In this document: positions 1-8,876 of the stretch, piece after piece
Layout of the letters: every line of letters begins with the position of its first letter
Position numbering within the stretch: position 1 is the stretch's first letter
NCBI RefSeq assembly: GCF_001552785.1
Contig: NZ_KQ959485.1
Location: forward strand, 1 to 43,161
Length of the DNA stretch: 43,161 bases
From: Atopobium deltae
Lineage (GTDB): Bacteria > Actinomycetota > Coriobacteriia > Coriobacteriales > Atopobiaceae
Reading direction: 5' to 3'
Position numbers and translations under genes: made by a program
Notes under the pieces: generated by a model
Told to the model about the DNA's origin: nothing
Seen by the model: the letters and a program-made list of their open reading frames with translations, nothing else
Databases searched by the model: none

Positions 1-2599
1 TGGTATCTACGGTGTAGTGATCACCAGCATAGTAACTATCACTATTCTTCGGGAGCTCTTTTCCTGCCGGTGCGTCCTTACCCCAGTTGTAGACAACCTG
101 GTACTTGGCAGCTTCTGTAAATGTCCAAGAACCTGTAATGCTTGCGTTCTTGTCACCCATGGTGCCGTTATTCGGATCGGTCCAACCGCTGAAGGTCCAC
201 GTACCCTTCTTGCCGTCCTTCTCACCTTTTACCGTGTCGTTCTTCTTGTAGGTGGTATCTACGGTGTAGTGATCACCCTTGTGGTAGCTGCCTGTATCTT
301 TTGGAACAGCCTTTCCCTCCGGTACTTCTCCATCCCAGTTATAGGTCACTGTGTACGTAGGGAGTTCATACACAACGGCTATTTCATGGTTTTTATCGAG
401 ATTCGTAAAGGTATAGCTACTTGGATACTGAGATATATCCACTTCCGCGCCATCAACGGTTACGCTCCTCAGCTTATAACCATCGTTTGGTGCATAGTTT
501 ATGGTCTTGTTGTCGCCCTTATAAACATCGCAGCTCGGATCAATGGTTCCGTTCGTTACGGATGTAGTGATTTTTAGCTTGACCCGGCTCTTCTTCCAAA
601 TTGCTTTGACTTGCGTATCTTTGTCAACCGTAATCTCAGTGCCCGGCGCTAGTTTTTTGCCATTCACTTCCCAGGTGTCAAATTCCTGATTTTCCGGAGC
701 GGTGAAAGCATTTGCGGAAAGCTTATACTTCATTCCCTTGTTCAGTTCCTTGCCGTCCGTGACTCCGGTACCGCCATTAGCATCATAGGTTACCTTAGCC
801 GTTTCCAGTTTCTTACTTGCTGGATCGGATGTGAGAGGATCGCTGTCTCCCTCAAGACCGCCATTGTCTTTTGCTTTTGCCGTGATGGTGGCTCCAACTG
901 CTAAATCTTTAATCTGCAGGGTTAAAACCCCGGTATTTGCATCAACGGTCGCACCATCCGATGTCCACGTGGTCTTACCTGTGGTAGCGTCTACGGTTCG
1001 CGTTGCGGTGACGGTTTTCTCCGCGCCCGATTCGTCCTTATACGTAATCGTGTAGGACGCCAAGTCGGTATCATCACCGGGATCTTTATAAGCCGGTGGG
1101 GCAATAGTTACTTCACCCTTATCCGTGTCTACTGCAATCGCCGGAGATTTAGGTGCGATATTTTTCACCAGATCTTTCGCAGGGAATTTAGTGACTTTGG
1201 CCCCATCGTTTAGTTTATAGGTTCCATCGGCATTTTTTTGATATACCGGATTGCCGCCATCCCAATCAACTTCCACATCATTGGGACTGATTATTGTAAC
1301 GTTTCCGTCTTTATCAAACTCGATAAACGCAGGATCGTCTATAAATCCAGTTCCATCGGGGAGTTTAGATACGCCATGTACCGTATTGGCATCTCGAATA
1401 GCTTTATCGATGGCTTTTTTATCGTCATCAGTTAGTTTTTTGGGATCTCTCACGGCGACTTTTTTGGGAGTTGTTATTACCGGCTCAGACTTCGCGCAAG
1501 AACGGAATTTATGTGGCTCTTTGACAATGATACCGAACTTTTTTCCGAGTTTTAAATCATCATCATTGATTGGGAAAGTAACTGTTTTGCCGTCAACGTG
1601 TACTGCTTGAGACATCTCTCGCCATGTCGATTTGTCCACTATGCATTTTCCACCTTCACAGAAACTATTGTCCTCGTTATCCGTGAAATTGTTGACAAAA
1701 TAAAATTTCGTACCTGCGGAAACCTCTTCAGCAAATGTAACGATAATCTGTCCATCTGTTACCTGGACTTTTTGTATTGTCGGAGCAGCAGATGTTTCCG
1801 TTACCGTTTTGATTTTTAGGTCCGGAGCTTCAATTTTTCCGGAGGTTGATCCATCGGTATAGGTCACTTCATAGTAGGCATGATCCGTGCCATTGATAGA
1901 AAATGTAACACTCTTAATTTTATTCGCAATTTTCGGATTGGCGTTCTTCAACAGTTCAGTAGCTTCTGCTTTCTCATCCTCATTTACTTGGTTGGAGTTC
2001 GTGTGTTCAATCCAGATTTCGCCGGAGGGCATTGTGAGCGTTGTCTGACCTGCTATTGATGGCTCAGCATTTGCAGTTACTTCTGGTGATTTGTCTTCAC
2101 CTAATTGTTGATAGACAGTAACTGTATCTCCTTCTTCAACTTTTGTTCCAGCAGGTAAATCTACTTTCCAGGTCTTTCCTCTTTTAGGGGTATCGGAAAG
2201 AGTGGCTTTAACAGTGCCGTCTTTAGCCTTTAATGTTACATGGACTGTTGCTATTACAGTCTTTTTATTAACCTTAGCTTTGTGCACCTTACCGCCGGAA
2301 ATGGTTGTGGCATCGCAAAAGACTTTGTTAATGGTCGGTGCCGGTATAGCAGCACCCACGGGTTGACCAACAATCTCTGGCCCGATCTCTAGACCATCAC
2401 CCTGTTCCTCGTTGGATTTGATGCTTGATGGTTCTTCCTTTGCAGAAGGGACAACTTGCGTTTCAGATTGAGGTCCGTCTTGCAAGTTTTTGGCATACGT
2501 AATTGGTGCCCCTGACATAGATAAAATCATCGAGGACGCCAACGCGAGCGAGAAAAACCTAATAATATTTTTATGTTTTATCTGCTTTTTTATTATCAT
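1..2599 (-). CDS. Large secreted repeat surface protein (SHIRT-like repeats), 3' end outside window
   Basis: The frame is open from an ATG at 2599 to the window edge, 866 codons without a stop. Residues 1-36 look like a signal peptide: KK-rich start, hydrophobic stretch, cleavage near TYA. A Rib/adhesin-like region follows. Around residues 600-670 is a Listeria-Bacteroides type repeat (VTYDANGG at its start, a W-rich end). From about 747 an 84-residue unit with GTWTFSGW and ITGSWTF begins and starts again near 831; this resembles SHIRT repeats of streptococcal adhesins. The DNA of the unit repeats with period 252 bp. A cell-wall anchor is expected downstream but not visible. Likely role: adhesion or a surface stalk (inference). 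The start has only a weak ribosome site. It carries no CGAGAAG copy, unlike most of the window. Confidence 0.85.
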   Translation of the reverse strand, partial: MIIKKQIKHKNIIRFFSLALASSMILSMSGAPITYAKNLQDGPQSETQVVPSAKEEPSSIKSNEEQGDGLEIGPEIVGQPVGAAIPAPTINKVFCDATTISGGKVHKAKVNKKTVIATVHVTLKAKDGTVKATLSDTPKRGKTWKVDLPAGTKVEEGDTVTVYQQLGEDKSPEVTANAEPSIAGQTTLTMPSGEIWIEHTNSNQVNEDEKAEATELLKNANPKIANKIKSVTFSINGTDHAYYEVTYTDGSTSGKIEAPDLKIKTVTETSAAPTIQKVQVTDGQIIVTFAEEVSAGTKFYFVNNFTDNEDNSFCEGGKCIVDKSTWREMSQAVHVDGKTVTFPINDDDLKLGKKFGIIVKEPHKFRSCAKSEPVITTPKKVAVRDPKKLTDDDKKAIDKAIRDANTVHGVSKLPDGTGFIDDPAFIEFDKDGNVTIISPNDVEVDWDGGNPVYQKNADGTYKLNDGAKVTKFPAKDLVKNIAPKSPAIAVDTDKGEVTIAPPAYKDPGDDTDLASYTITYKDESGAEKTVTATRTVDATTGKTTWTSDGATVDANTGVLTLQIKDLAVGATITAKAKDNGGLEGDSDPLTSDPASKKLETAKVTYDANGGTGVTDGKELNKGMKYKLSANAFTAPENQEFDTWEVNGKKLAPGTEITVDKDTQVKAIWKKSRVKLKITTSVTNGTIDPSCDVYKGDNKTINYAPNDGYKLRSVTVDGAEVDISQYPSSYTFTNLDKNHEIAVVYELPTYTVTYNWDGEVPEGKAVPKDTGSYHKGDHYTVDTTYKKNDTVKGEKDGKKGTWTFSGWTDPNNGTMGDKNASITGSWTFTEAAKYQVVYNWGKDAPAGKELPKNSDSYYAGDHYTVDT

Positions 2600-2718
2600 A
2601 ATTTTTACCCATCTACGCTATGGCGTTAGATTTTCCTTTCCTTGACGTCCCCTATCAATTTGAATTGTTTACATCTTTCATTACGGGTGAATAAGTCATC
2701 CAGCTCTTGCAATTCATA

Positions 2719-2746
2719 ATTATATTATATACTCACCACATCTCAA
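2719..2746 (-). promoter_or_regulatory. Candidate promoter of the surface protein gene
   Basis: On the minus strand TTGAGA (2746-2741) and TATAAT (2724-2719) are separated by 16 bp, in AT-rich DNA about 120 bp before the surface protein ATG. A second overlapping TATAAT lies at 2729-2724. Confidence 0.55.
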
Positions 2747-2779
2747 TTGTGGCCTCAACTTTATTTTTTACCACAATAG

Positions 2780-3042
2780 TGCACTTGATTCTTTGCCATT
2801 TTGGCTCTTATTGACATTTGGGGCTGCGGTGGTTCTTCTGGAGCATCCAACATTGCCTTTAAACCGAAGTTTGGTATCGAAACTGTCCACGACGGCCTCC
2901 AGGTGAGCTACGGCTGTGCGTGCTCCGTCAAGAACAGGACGGTGAAGCGCTCCGACTACGGCCCAAGGACTCTTACCGAATACGAGACGCGCATTCTTGC
3001 CTTTTGTTCCGTGAGGGAAGATGGTCGCGTTGCCTGGGCTTA
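2780..3042. other. Unassigned segment, possible insertion scar
   Basis: Both strands have an open stretch of about 80 codons (plus strand 2801-3043). Neither product is recognisable and neither has a convincing ribosome site. Homology to the AAA ATPase remnant on the right stops abruptly at about 3050, so this DNA may have arrived by insertion or deletion joining. I cannot assign a transposase or any other family. Confidence 0.3.
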
Positions 3043-3269
3043 GAGCAAGATAGCCAGCGGGATTGTATTTCTAAACTTGTAGTAACGCCGCTGGTCAAGC
3101 TCAATTTTTATGATGTGATCCTCAGAAACGCCTCGGGCGAGAAGATAGTTGTAAAACAAATAAAACAACAAGGCCGATTTGCCGCAACGGTGAATCCAGT
3201 GATGACCTTGACTTCGCCATTCCACATGTGATGAATCAGACGATTCAAATAAAAATCGCGCTTAAGCAT
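3043..3269 (-). pseudogene. Truncated, frameshifted AAA ATPase (AAA_14/DUF4143 type)
   Basis: The ATG at 3269 has a good ribosome site (GAGGTAA). It encodes MLKRDFYLNRLIHHMWNGEV followed by KVITG, the usual start of a widespread AAA_14/DUF4143 ATPase family. At about 3194-3196 one base is missing inside the P-loop. The other frame then continues with IHRCGKSALLF, and later IIKIELDQRRYYKFRN, all typical of this family. The reading ends at LAILL-stop near 3043, after about 75 residues; family members are around 400. It is therefore broken by a frameshift and lacks most of its length. It is a remnant, with no function expected. Confidence 0.75.
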
Positions 3270-3492
3270 GGTGTTACCTCAAACTTACGACGTGTGCGTC
3301 GTTGCTTTTAGATACAGCATGAAAGTCCCCACATAAATAAGCAGTGAGATTAATGATAAAGACCGCATTGTTTATTCGTTTACGGATAGCACAATTACAA
3401 TCTACGCATGTAAAGGTCATTACTCGGATAAATAATCTGACGTTAAAATTGCTCTCATGATAAAAACGAATTAGCCTAATGTAGCAAAAAAT

Positions 3493-3569
3493 TGGTCGGG
3501 ACGACTGGATTCGAACCAGCGACCTCACGGTCCCGAACCGTGCGCGCTACCAAACTGCGCCACGTCCCG
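3493..3569 (-). tRNA. tRNA-Pro (CGG anticodon)
   Basis: Cloverleaf on the minus strand: acceptor CGGGACG pairs with CGTCCCG, followed by discriminator A and an encoded CCA. The anticodon stem CACGG/CCGTG holds loop TTCGGGA, anticodon CGG. The T-loop is GGTTCGAATCC. The 5' end is only 9 bp after the ispE stop on the same strand, so it may be cut from the veg-ispE transcript. Confidence 0.95.
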
Positions 3570-3578
3570 ACGCACAAG

Positions 3579-4529
3579 TTATCCTACCAGATAATGCCCC
3601 TTCGTGTGAGCCTTTGTTTGAGATATTCTTTGCGGTCCATGCATAATAAATTTTGTTGCACGCGAATGCAGACTGCACTCATGCGCGCGCAAAGCAATAT
3701 CTCGGGCAGCTTCGTGCGAATCGCACAACGCAAATGAGCTGCTCCCCGACCCCGTTACCAAGCTCGCAAGCACGCCTTGTTGCCCACGCAACCAGCTCAG
3801 GCTTTGCTGTATTTCTGGCGACAAACGACATGCCACTTCACCCAAATTATTTGAGAACTGCTTGACCGCTCGGCGCAGGTCACCCGAGCGAAATGCCTCC
3901 AGTGCCTCGGCAAACGCGGCTGCCGCGGTGGGCTTCTCGTCAAACGCCGCATAAGCCGCAGGAGTAGACACTCCCACACACGCAGGTTTTATCAGCACGA
4001 TGGGCGCATGTTCCAGGCTAGCGAGCGTCTGCGCAAAGCTCTCGCTGAAGCGGTTACCCGCACCATCCCAATACGAGGGCTCACCATGCAAAAAGAAAGG
4101 CACGTCAGCGCCCACGCTGCGCGCGGCTTGCATGACGCGCGGGTCGGTCTTATCGATATGCTCAAAATCGCAGAGCGCTAAAATGGTTGCCGCTGCGTCC
4201 GAAGACGAGCCGCCCAGCCCCGCCTGAAACGGGATGTGTTTTTGCACGGTAATGGCATAATTTGGCGCAAAGTCGAAGAGCTTCGCAAGTGCGATTGCCG
4301 CACGCCAGCAGGTGTTTGACACATCGATGCAGCCAACGCTCGGCTCGCATGCCAGCGTGAGCTTTGGGGCAGGCGCAACCGAAACGATATCGCAGTAATC
4401 GATGGCTGCCATGATAGAGTCGACTGGATGATAGCCCCGCTCGTCTCGGCCCCGATGGACGCCCAGATACAAGTTAACTTTTGCGGGAGCCTTGTAATGA
4501 ATTGCTGTTGAATAAGATGGATTGGCCAT
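3579..4529 (-). CDS. ispE: 4-diphosphocytidyl-2-C-methyl-D-erythritol kinase
   Basis: GHMP kinase of the MEP pathway. It phosphorylates CDP-methylerythritol with ATP on the way to isopentenyl diphosphate. At 316 residues it is of usual length. It shows PAKVNLYLGV at residues 15-24 and the ATP-binding glycine-rich loop PFQAGLGGSSSDAAA at about 100-114. A third GHMP motif TGSGSSSFAL lies near 265. veg lies upstream on the same strand, as in Bacillus, and tRNA-Pro directly downstream. The ATG has no visible Shine-Dalgarno. A possible -10 sits 6 bp before it (GTAACT), but translation from a veg transcript is also possible. The MEP route is known in Coriobacteriia. Confidence 0.93.
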   Translation of the reverse strand: MANPSYSTAIHYKAPAKVNLYLGVHRGRDERGYHPVDSIMAAIDYCDIVSVAPAPKLTLACEPSVGCIDVSNTCWRAAIALAKLFDFAPNYAITVQKHIPFQAGLGGSSSDAAATILALCDFEHIDKTDPRVMQAARSVGADVPFFLHGEPSYWDGAGNRFSESFAQTLASLEHAPIVLIKPACVGVSTPAAYAAFDEKPTAAAAFAEALEAFRSGDLRRAVKQFSNNLGEVACRLSPEIQQSLSWLRGQQGVLASLVTGSGSSSFALCDSHEAARDIALRAHECSLHSRATKFIMHGPQRISQTKAHTKGHYLVG

Positions 4530-4634
4530 AATGGTAGTTACGCAGTGATCGATGTGGCAATTGTGGTGGTTTTGGTGACGGGCGCGGCGGTCGCAGCGAC
4601 TACAATCGCGACGCCAGCAAAAATTCCCACAGTG

Positions 4635-4925
4635 CTACTCTTCTATCACAAAGTCGAAGATCTTCTCGCCCGTGTCGCTATCAAACAACTCGACGGTACC
4701 CGTCAAAATATCGACGTACTGATACGACTGACGCGCCAAACGACCGCGGCGCTCCTCGACCTCGACGATAAACAGCAACGGATGAACTCCGACCAGTACG
4801 CCTGCGCGCTCGACAATACGACTGCGTCCCATATTTGCGCGTACGCGTAAGCGCTGGCCCTCGAGCTCTTCGAGTTTTTTTCGAATGTGCTCAATTCTGT
4901 TTGCAGGCGGCATTTCGTTGTCCAT
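4635..4925 (-). CDS. veg: Veg family protein
   Basis: A 96-residue protein of the Veg (DUF1021) family. It has IRKKLEELEGQRLRVRANMG near the N-terminus and YQYVDILTGTVELF towards the C-terminus, the conserved frame of this small SH3-like family. Bacillus subtilis Veg affects biofilm matrix expression and spore outgrowth; the molecular role is not settled, and here it is unknown. Strong ribosome site AGGAGG before ATG 4925. The veg-ispE order is conserved across Gram-positive bacteria, but no ksgA/rsmA is found upstream. Confidence 0.88.
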   Translation of the reverse strand: MDNEMPPANRIEHIRKKLEELEGQRLRVRANMGRSRIVERAGVLVGVHPLLFIVEVEERRGRLARQSYQYVDILTGTVELFDSDTGEKIFDFVIEE

Positions 4926-5428
4926 CAGTACCTCCTATACCAGCACGACGTACGCTTGTGTGCGGCGCTCGCATTGCTTGCGGCGTCCGCGGTGCTCACG
5001 TTGTGCTTGCGCGACACTTTCATTGCAGCACCCTCGGCGCTCGTGTTGTGCGCAGCTTTACAATAAGCCGAGAGTACATACTACCCAGCTTTACGCAAAA
5101 GCTCAACACGATTACGGATTCCACATCGTAAAAGCACCACTGAGTTCTGTCGAGAAGATCGCGAGGCTGGTACAGTCCCATTACAATAATATTGCAGCAG
5201 CGATTCAGCATTTTGCCGGGTTCTGGAGTCGGTGATCTCCTGAAGCAAAAATCCTTCCGCCCGCGTTTTGTTTTTGTTATTTTTTTCTCCTTATTATTTT
5301 TTTGCTGTGGCTTTGACCTGCGCATCTTTGCTGAACTTCTCGTTACTGAGCAGCGCGGCACATCATGCATATTGCAAAGCTGCGGCAAACTAACCATGGC
5401 ATCAGGCCATGTAAGGAAGGATGAGGAC
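4926..5428. other. Intergenic region between divergent veg and LPXTG gene
   Basis: About 500 bp without a supportable gene; the open frames here lack recognisable products. It holds the veg promoter on the minus strand and a weak candidate promoter for the plus-strand gene: TTGTTT 5268-5273, 18 bp, TATTAT 5292-5297. Two copies of the dispersed 7-mer occur here, CGAGAAG at 5151-5157 and CTTCTCG at 5336-5342. A T-rich tract spans 5266-5300. Confidence 0.5.
5078..5106 (-). promoter_or_regulatory. Candidate veg-ispE promoter
   Basis: Minus strand TTGAGC (5106-5101), 17 bp spacer, TAGTAT (5083-5078), giving a leader of about 150 nt before veg. Confidence 0.5.
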
Positions 5429-6091
5429 ATGAAAAAGTCGTCCGTTCTGTTAGCAGGAAGCTTTGCCGTCATTTTGAGCGCCTCGATGGCCGCGCCAGCT
5501 TTCGCGCATGCCGCAGGCACAGGCGCAGCTGCACCCGCAGCGCCAGCACCCAAGGTTGACAGCTCTATTAGCGAGCGCGTTAAGGCAAATAAAACCTATA
5601 TCGACGAGCTCAATAAGGGCGATCAGGCTGATCCCGAAAAGCTGAAGCAGCTCAAGGCGATTGCCACGAAGCTTCAAAAGCATAACGAAGTTGGAAAAGA
5701 AAGCGCATTCAAAAAGGCTTTCGAGGCAAACAAGAAATACATTGCAGAGCTTAATAAAGGTGACAATGCCGATAAGGCCGTGTTAGCAGATGCCAAGCGT
5801 GATGCCAAGGCAGCACAAAAAACCTTTGAGGCCGTCGCTAAAAAGCAGGAGACTTTAGCCCGCGAAATAACCGAGGCTCGTAAGGCAGATTCTGCTGTTG
5901 CTCCCGCTGACGAGAAGCCCGCTCCCACCCCTGCAGCTGACGTACAGACAACAAAGAACGTTACGAAGACCGTCGCCAAAAAGACTGGTCTTCCTAAAAC
6001 GGGTGATGCTTCGAGCTTCGTTGCTATCGCAGGCACCGCTTTTACTGGTCTGGCCAGCGCTGTAGCAGCGCGCGCTTTCAAGAAGAACTAG
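5429..6091 (+). CDS. Small sortase-anchored (LPXTG) surface protein
   Basis: 220 residues. A signal peptide covers residues 1-26, with cleavage after AFA. A helical Lys/Ala/Glu-rich body has two copies of a motif of the form ANKxYIxELNKGDxAD about 60 residues apart. A Pro/Ala spacer precedes LPKTG at 188-192, then a hydrophobic segment and the basic tail RAFKKN. This is the classic sorting signal, so it is covalently wall-anchored by a sortase (not in the window). Function unknown; the repeated helical unit suggests a short stalk or binding module. Start chosen at ATG 5429 after GGAAGGATGAGGAC; the longer open frame upstream lacks a signal peptide at its start. Confidence 0.85.
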   Translation: MKKSSVLLAGSFAVILSASMAAPAFAHAAGTGAAAPAAPAPKVDSSISERVKANKTYIDELNKGDQADPEKLKQLKAIATKLQKHNEVGKESAFKKAFEANKKYIAELNKGDNADKAVLADAKRDAKAAQKTFEAVAKKQETLAREITEARKADSAVAPADEKPAPTPAADVQTTKNVTKTVAKKTGLPKTGDASSFVAIAGTAFTGLASAVAARAFKKN

Positions 6092-6154
6092 GCGCAAGGC
6101 CGCAGTAGTTAGCGCAGACAATTAGAGCTACCACCAAAAAAATCTAGCATGTGT

Positions 6155-6186
6155 AAGACAGCCCTCGTCTCTCGGGGGCTGTCTTT
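6155..6186 (+). terminator. Terminator-like hairpin after LPXTG gene
   Basis: AAGACAGCCC (6155-6164) pairs with GGGCTGTCTT (6176-6185). The T-run is short (TTT), so termination may be imperfect. Confidence 0.6.
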
Positions 6187-6343
6187 GCATGTATCAAGAA
6201 CACCGATCTTCTCGGCAGATGAGATCTCCGCGCCACTACGCCAACGCCTCAGCACGCCGCCGAAGCCGCCACCGCCCCAACACAACGTAACAGCTACACA
6301 ATTCAGCCTGTCACCGAAAAGCTATAAGGAAAAATTAAGCATT

Positions 6344-6373
6344 CGAGACAGATCCTCGAGACAGCCTTATAAT
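6344..6373 (+). promoter_or_regulatory. Promoter with direct repeats before the phosphate regulator operon
   Basis: GAGACA (6345-6350), 17 bp, TATAAT (6368-6373). The octamer CGAGACAG occurs twice, at 6344-6351 and 6357-6364, covering the -35 and the spacer. A direct repeat placed like this could bind the response regulator (autoregulation), but the 13 bp period differs from the 11 bp of classical pho boxes. Confidence 0.5.
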
Positions 6374-6451
6374 GAAGCTGTAGCGCGCAAACACCAACAA
6401 ACACTCGAGACGTGACACACGACGATCGCGTACGTGCTCACGCGAGGATAG

Positions 6452-7138
6452 GTGATTTCGATTACGATTTATTGCGTGGAAGACGACCCTTCCGTTCGTG
6501 ACCTCATGGTCTACACCTTAAACCTTTCGGGGTACAAAACGCAGGGCTTCTCGAGTGCTGACACGTTTTGGCCCGCGCTCAAGGCCTCAAAGCCCGACCT
6601 TATTATTCTGGACGTGATGCTTCCCGGCGAGGACGGCCTAAGCATTTTGAAGCATCTTCGCGCCTCATCGTCCACCTCCGAGATCCCCGTCATCATGGCC
6701 ACCGCCAAAGACAGCGAGTACGACACCGTCATTGGCCTTGACTTGGGCGCCGACGATTATCTGTCCAAGCCCTTTGGCATGATGGAAATGATATCGCGCG
6801 TGAAGGCGGTGTTGCGGCGCGCGCCCTCGAACAAACCCGAGCTCATTACCAATGGAATCATTAGCATCGATGAAGATAAACATATCGTTTGCGTCGAAGG
6901 CAAGCAGGTGCTGCTCACACTCAAGGAGTATCAGTTACTGCACATTTTGCTGACGCATCCAGGCCGCGTTTTTACCCGCGAAACGCTGCTTTCGCGCGTG
7001 TGGGGCATGGATTTTGCTGGCGAAACGCGCACCGTAGACGTGCATATTGGCACCTTGCGCACCAAGCTTTTACAGGCGGGAAGCCTCATCAAAACGGTGC
7101 GCGGCGTGGGATACAAAATGCGCGCGGCGGACGAGTAA
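6452..7138 (+). CDS. phoB: OmpR/PhoB-family response regulator, probably phosphate responsive
   Basis: 228 residues. Receiver domain 1-120 has the acidic pair D11-D12, phospho-acceptor D54 in LDVMLPGEDG, and lysine K106 in SKPF. A winged-helix DNA-binding domain covers about 130-225 and ends with RTVDVHIGTLRTKL and RGVGYKM. GTG start after GAGGATAG. The kinase gene follows 25 bp later, and pstSCAB follows the kinase. By context it should activate phosphate uptake when phosphate is scarce. The protein family is certain; the phosphate specificity is inferred from the neighbours. Confidence 0.85.
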   Translation: MISITIYCVEDDPSVRDLMVYTLNLSGYKTQGFSSADTFWPALKASKPDLIILDVMLPGEDGLSILKHLRASSSTSEIPVIMATAKDSEYDTVIGLDLGADDYLSKPFGMMEMISRVKAVLRRAPSNKPELITNGIISIDEDKHIVCVEGKQVLLTLKEYQLLHILLTHPGRVFTRETLLSRVWGMDFAGETRTVDVHIGTLRTKLLQAGSLIKTVRGVGYKMRAADE

Positions 7139-7163
7139 GCGCACGGACGAGTGACGGGCACCC

Positions 7164-8591
7164 ATGAACAAAAAGATTTTTAGAACGATTTGGCTGGTAG
7201 CGCTGTCAGTATTTTTGGCATCGCTCGCCTTTATTATGACGGTGTCCTACAGCTACCTGTCCTCCGAACAGCTCAAGCAGCTGCGCATTGAAGCCCGTCT
7301 TGCCGCCCAAGGTGTCGAGCGCCTCGGCAAAGATTACTTCACCAACCTCGACACCAAAGATTATCGCATCACCTGGATTTCACAGGACGGCGAGGTTTTG
7401 TTTGACGACGACGCCAATGCAAGCAAAATGCAAAATCACCGAGAGCGCCCCGAGGTTCAGCAGGCGCAGACGTCGGGCTTCGGCCAAGCCACGCGCCACT
7501 CGTTTACCCTCGATGACCAGCAGTCCTATGTAGCACTGCGCCTTACCGATAAAAGCATCATTCGCATGTCAGCCACTCAGCTTTCGTTTTTAACCCTGCT
7601 TTTGCGTTGGATACAGCCTATTTTGATCGTCGTTCTTATCGGCGTGGGCGTAAGCTTTGTGCTCGCACGACAGCTGTCCAAAAAAATTATGCAGCCCCTC
7701 AACGAACTCGATTTTTCGCGCCCCGAGCGTTACTTCGGCAAAGCCGACTACCAGGAAATTGAACCGTTACTCATGCATATGGCGCAGCAGCAGCGCCAGC
7801 TCAAAGCCAATCAAGAGCAGATCGAAAAGACTGCCCTTATCCGCCAGGAATTTACCGCGAACGCTTCCCACGAACTCAAAACGCCCCTGCACGTCATTTC
7901 GGGGTATGCGGAACTGCTCAAAAACAGGATGGTGCCTGACGAGAATATCACAGAGTTTGCCGATAAAATCTGCACCGAGGCAACCCGCATGTCCAAGCTC
8001 GCTGAAGACATTATTAATCTAAGTAAGCTCGATTCGGGAGGTGCCGAGCTGTCGCACGAGCGCTGCGATCTGTATCAAATATGCAAAAACGTGCGCGACA
8101 GTCTTGAGCCAACTGCCACAAAAGCGCAGGTTAGCCTCTATGTACATGGCGACCATGCCTTTGTGGATGGTTCGCCCGCACTTTTGCATAGCATCGTGTA
8201 CAACTTGTGCGACAACGCCATTAAGTACAACCACCCAGGCGGTTCGGTGCATCTGTATCTTGAGCAGGATGCTCAAGACGCCGTGGGCGCCACTGCGTCC
8301 GCTCAGGGCACCGTGAACGCTACCAAATCGGGCGCGCTCACTACCCTACGCGTACACGACACGGGCATCGGTATTCCTCCACAAGATATCGATCGCATTT
8401 TTGAACGCTTTTATCGTGTCGATAAGAGCCGCAGTAAACAAGCGGGTGGCACGGGTCTGGGCCTTTCAATCGTCAAGCACGCGGTGCAGCTGCATAATGG
8501 CAACATCCACGTGCAGAGCTACAACGGCGTTGGCGCAGGTAGTGGTCAAGCCGAAGGTACCACCTTTACGGTCACATTCCCCGCGCAGTAG
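7164..8591 (+). CDS. phoR: Membrane sensor histidine kinase, PhoR-like
   Basis: 475 residues. Transmembrane segments at about 8-30 and 149-168 enclose an extracellular sensor region of about 115 residues. HisKA has the phospho-acceptor H236 in NASHELKTP. The ATPase domain shows the N box NLCDNAIKYN, G1 VHDTGIGIP and G2 GGTGLGLSIV. A Gly/Ala/Ser/Thr-rich insert sits inside the ATPase domain before TLRVHDTG. Partner of the preceding regulator. PhoR-type kinases sense phosphate together with the Pst transporter and PhoU. No phoU is seen here, so signal coupling may differ or phoU may lie elsewhere. Confidence 0.85.
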   Translation: MNKKIFRTIWLVALSVFLASLAFIMTVSYSYLSSEQLKQLRIEARLAAQGVERLGKDYFTNLDTKDYRITWISQDGEVLFDDDANASKMQNHRERPEVQQAQTSGFGQATRHSFTLDDQQSYVALRLTDKSIIRMSATQLSFLTLLLRWIQPILIVVLIGVGVSFVLARQLSKKIMQPLNELDFSRPERYFGKADYQEIEPLLMHMAQQQRQLKANQEQIEKTALIRQEFTANASHELKTPLHVISGYAELLKNRMVPDENITEFADKICTEATRMSKLAEDIINLSKLDSGGAELSHERCDLYQICKNVRDSLEPTATKAQVSLYVHGDHAFVDGSPALLHSIVYNLCDNAIKYNHPGGSVHLYLEQDAQDAVGATASAQGTVNATKSGALTTLRVHDTGIGIPPQDIDRIFERFYRVDKSRSKQAGGTGLGLSIVKHAVQLHNGNIHVQSYNGVGAGSGQAEGTTFTVTFPAQ

Positions 8592-8876
8592 CACGCGACA
8601 GCGTCACGCGCTAGCAGCGCGCGGTGGCAGCGCGCGATGGCAGCACGCGCTAGCGGCGCGATGTGGCGGCGTGCGCCAACGCTCCGCACCCGCGCCTTAA
8701 CAACACTCCATAACTTTACCTGTATTTTACAAAAGCACGGTACTGCTTCTTACATAGGCTCGATAGCCTAACAGTAAGTAGACGTGGCACACAACGTACG
8801 CGAAAACCACGCGAGCGCAACGTGACCATCGCCAAAAAAAGCACGCTATAAACCTACGGTAAAGGAGTGTTTTTGT
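8592..8876. repeat. Intergenic GC-rich repeats and pstS leader
   Basis: Between 8600 and 8690 the sequence is built from GC-rich repeated pieces; CACGCGCTAGC occurs at 8605-8615 and 8644-8654. The rest is the upstream region of pstS. A possible -10 TATAAA lies at 8847-8852 without a good -35, as expected for an activator-dependent promoter. No clear pho box seen. Confidence 0.45.

Larger units (their letters stand above)
6092..6451. other. Intergenic region before the response regulator gene
   Basis: 360 bp without a gene. It contains the terminator hairpin at 6155-6186, one CTTCTCG copy at 6208-6214, the candidate promoter with direct repeats at 6344-6373, and a related CGAGACGT further on near 6405. 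Confidence 0.5.

Noticed and set aside
2801-3043. 80-codon plus-strand frame
   Set aside because: No ribosome site, no recognisable family, many Cys; kept only as unassigned DNA.
5020-5553. 177-codon minus-strand frame
   Set aside because: Overlaps the signal peptide of the LPXTG gene antisense and has no family features.
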